Below, piece by piece: positions 46,349-47,210 of a DNA stretch of 47,210 nt. Numbering within the stretch: position 1 is the stretch's first letter; every line of letters starts with the position of its first letter. The notes under the pieces are model-generated. The model was not told where the DNA came from. It worked only from the letters and a program-made list of their open reading frames with translations, and searched no databases. The stretch spans positions 1 to 47,210 of the forward strand of contig CADCVG010000018.1 in the NCBI GenBank assembly GCA_902806075.1, given 5' to 3'. The position numbers were made by a program, and so were the translations under genes. Source of the DNA: an uncultured Rubrobacteraceae bacterium (GTDB taxonomy: Bacteria; Actinomycetota; Rubrobacteria; Rubrobacterales; Rubrobacteraceae).

Positions 46349-47210
46349 ATGGGAAGGTTACTCTTCACTGGGGGGACGGTCGTTGCCGCCGAGGGCAGTT
46401 ACCGGGCGGACGTGCTCGTCGAGGACGAGAGGATCGTCGCGGTCGGCATGGACCTCTCCGGGGATGGGGCCGAGAACGTGGATGCCTCCGGAAAGCTGGT
46501 CATGCCCGGTTTTATAGATGCGCACACTCATATGGACATGCCCTTTGGCGGGACGGTGACGGCCGACGACTGGGCTACGGGGACGGCAGCGGCGGCGGCG
46601 GGCGGGACGACGATGATCATAGACTTCGCGCTCCAGGAGGAGGGCGGGACGCTCGCGGGGGCCATCGAGGCGTGGACGGAGAAGGCGAGAGGTAAGGCCC
46701 TGATCGACTACGGGTTCCACGTGGCGATCACGGACCTGCGCGACGACGTGAAGACGGAGCTGCCGAGCCTCGCCGCGAAGGGCATTGCATCGGTCAAGAT
46801 CTTCATGGCCTACAAGGGCACCCCGCTCTACAGCGAGGACGAAGACCTCTTCGAGGTCCTGCAGCTCTCTAAAGAGGCTGGTGTCCTCGTGCTCGTCCAC
46901 GCCGAGAACGGGGACGTGATAGCGAAGCTCCAGGAGCAGGCCCTCGCCAGGGGCGACATCGCTCCCCGCTTCCACGCCCTCACCCGGCCGCCGCAGGTCG
47001 AGGCCGAGGCGACGAACCGGGCGATACGGCTCGCAGGGGTAGCCGGGGCGCCGATACTCGTCGTACACGTCTCCTGCGCCCCCGCGCTGGAGGAGATCCA
47101 CCGCGCCCACGAGAGGGGCCAGACGGTCTACGCCGAGACCTGCCCCCAGTACTTCGCCTTCTCCTACTCCGACCTCGCGCGGCCGGGCTTCGAGGGGGCG
47201 AAGTACGTCT
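46349..47210 (+). CDS. Dihydropyrimidinase/hydantoinase (truncated by window end; absent from the supplied ORF list)
   Basis: MGRLLFTGGTVVAAEGSYRADVLVEDERIVAVG..LVMPGFIDAHTHMDMPFGGTVTADDW..GGTTMIIDF..VHVSCAPALEEI; GGAGGACTGG RBS. Confidence 0.9.
   Translation, partial: MGRLLFTGGTVVAAEGSYRADVLVEDERIVAVGMDLSGDGAENVDASGKLVMPGFIDAHTHMDMPFGGTVTADDWATGTAAAAAGGTTMIIDFALQEEGGTLAGAIEAWTEKARGKALIDYGFHVAITDLRDDVKTELPSLAAKGIASVKIFMAYKGTPLYSEDEDLFEVLQLSKEAGVLVLVHAENGDVIAKLQEQALARGDIAPRFHALTRPPQVEAEATNRAIRLAGVAGAPILVVHVSCAPALEEIHRAHERGQTVYAETCPQYFAFSYSDLARPGFEGAKYV

Noticed and set aside
1-47210. CRISPR arrays, tRNA or rRNA genes
   Set aside because: No regularly spaced repeats and no recognisable tRNA/rRNA sequence seen by eye; a tRNAscan/CRISPR search was not possible.

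Overview
This is a high-GC actinobacterial chromosome segment. The mix of families (F420-dependent LLM oxidoreductases, VanW, FUSC, VLRF1/baeRF, PGPGW) suggests a Rubrobacter-like lineage, but that is inference. Most of the window is ordinary metabolic, transport and membrane genes. The unusual content falls in four places. (1) About 1-4.5 kb is a degraded, mobile-like left end: two tandem paralogous intergenic modules with terminators, small zinc-ribbon ORFs, a frameshifted HTH gene, a secreted Q/N-rich gene with an in-frame amber codon, and a 148-bp MITE-like element with IS1182-like ends. (2) 26097-27139 is an AT-rich insert of about 1 kb at the 3' end of an AAA-ATPase gene. It is bounded by a 36-bp direct repeat and supplies a synonymously recoded copy of the ATPase C-terminus. 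It has arm-site-like repeats and a small RNA-like gene but no recognisable recombinase. (3) A second diverged copy of that promoter/C-rich hairpin/terminator unit lies in opposite orientation at about 28.93-29.03 kb. (4) 36810-46129 is a type I restriction-modification island of about 9.25 kb (hsdM, hsdS, Uma2, frameshifted hsdR, YgjP-like metallopeptidase, DUF433/DUF5615). It sits at the 3' end of an LLM oxidoreductase gene and is also bounded by a duplicated gene 3' end that preserves the C-terminus, again with no integrase. The best candidate for something new is the pair of recombinase-less insertions with C-terminus-restoring ends plus the duplicated sRNA-like unit. At least five or six genes are broken by single frameshifts or nonsense codons, so sequencing or assembly error must be excluded before any recoding claim.
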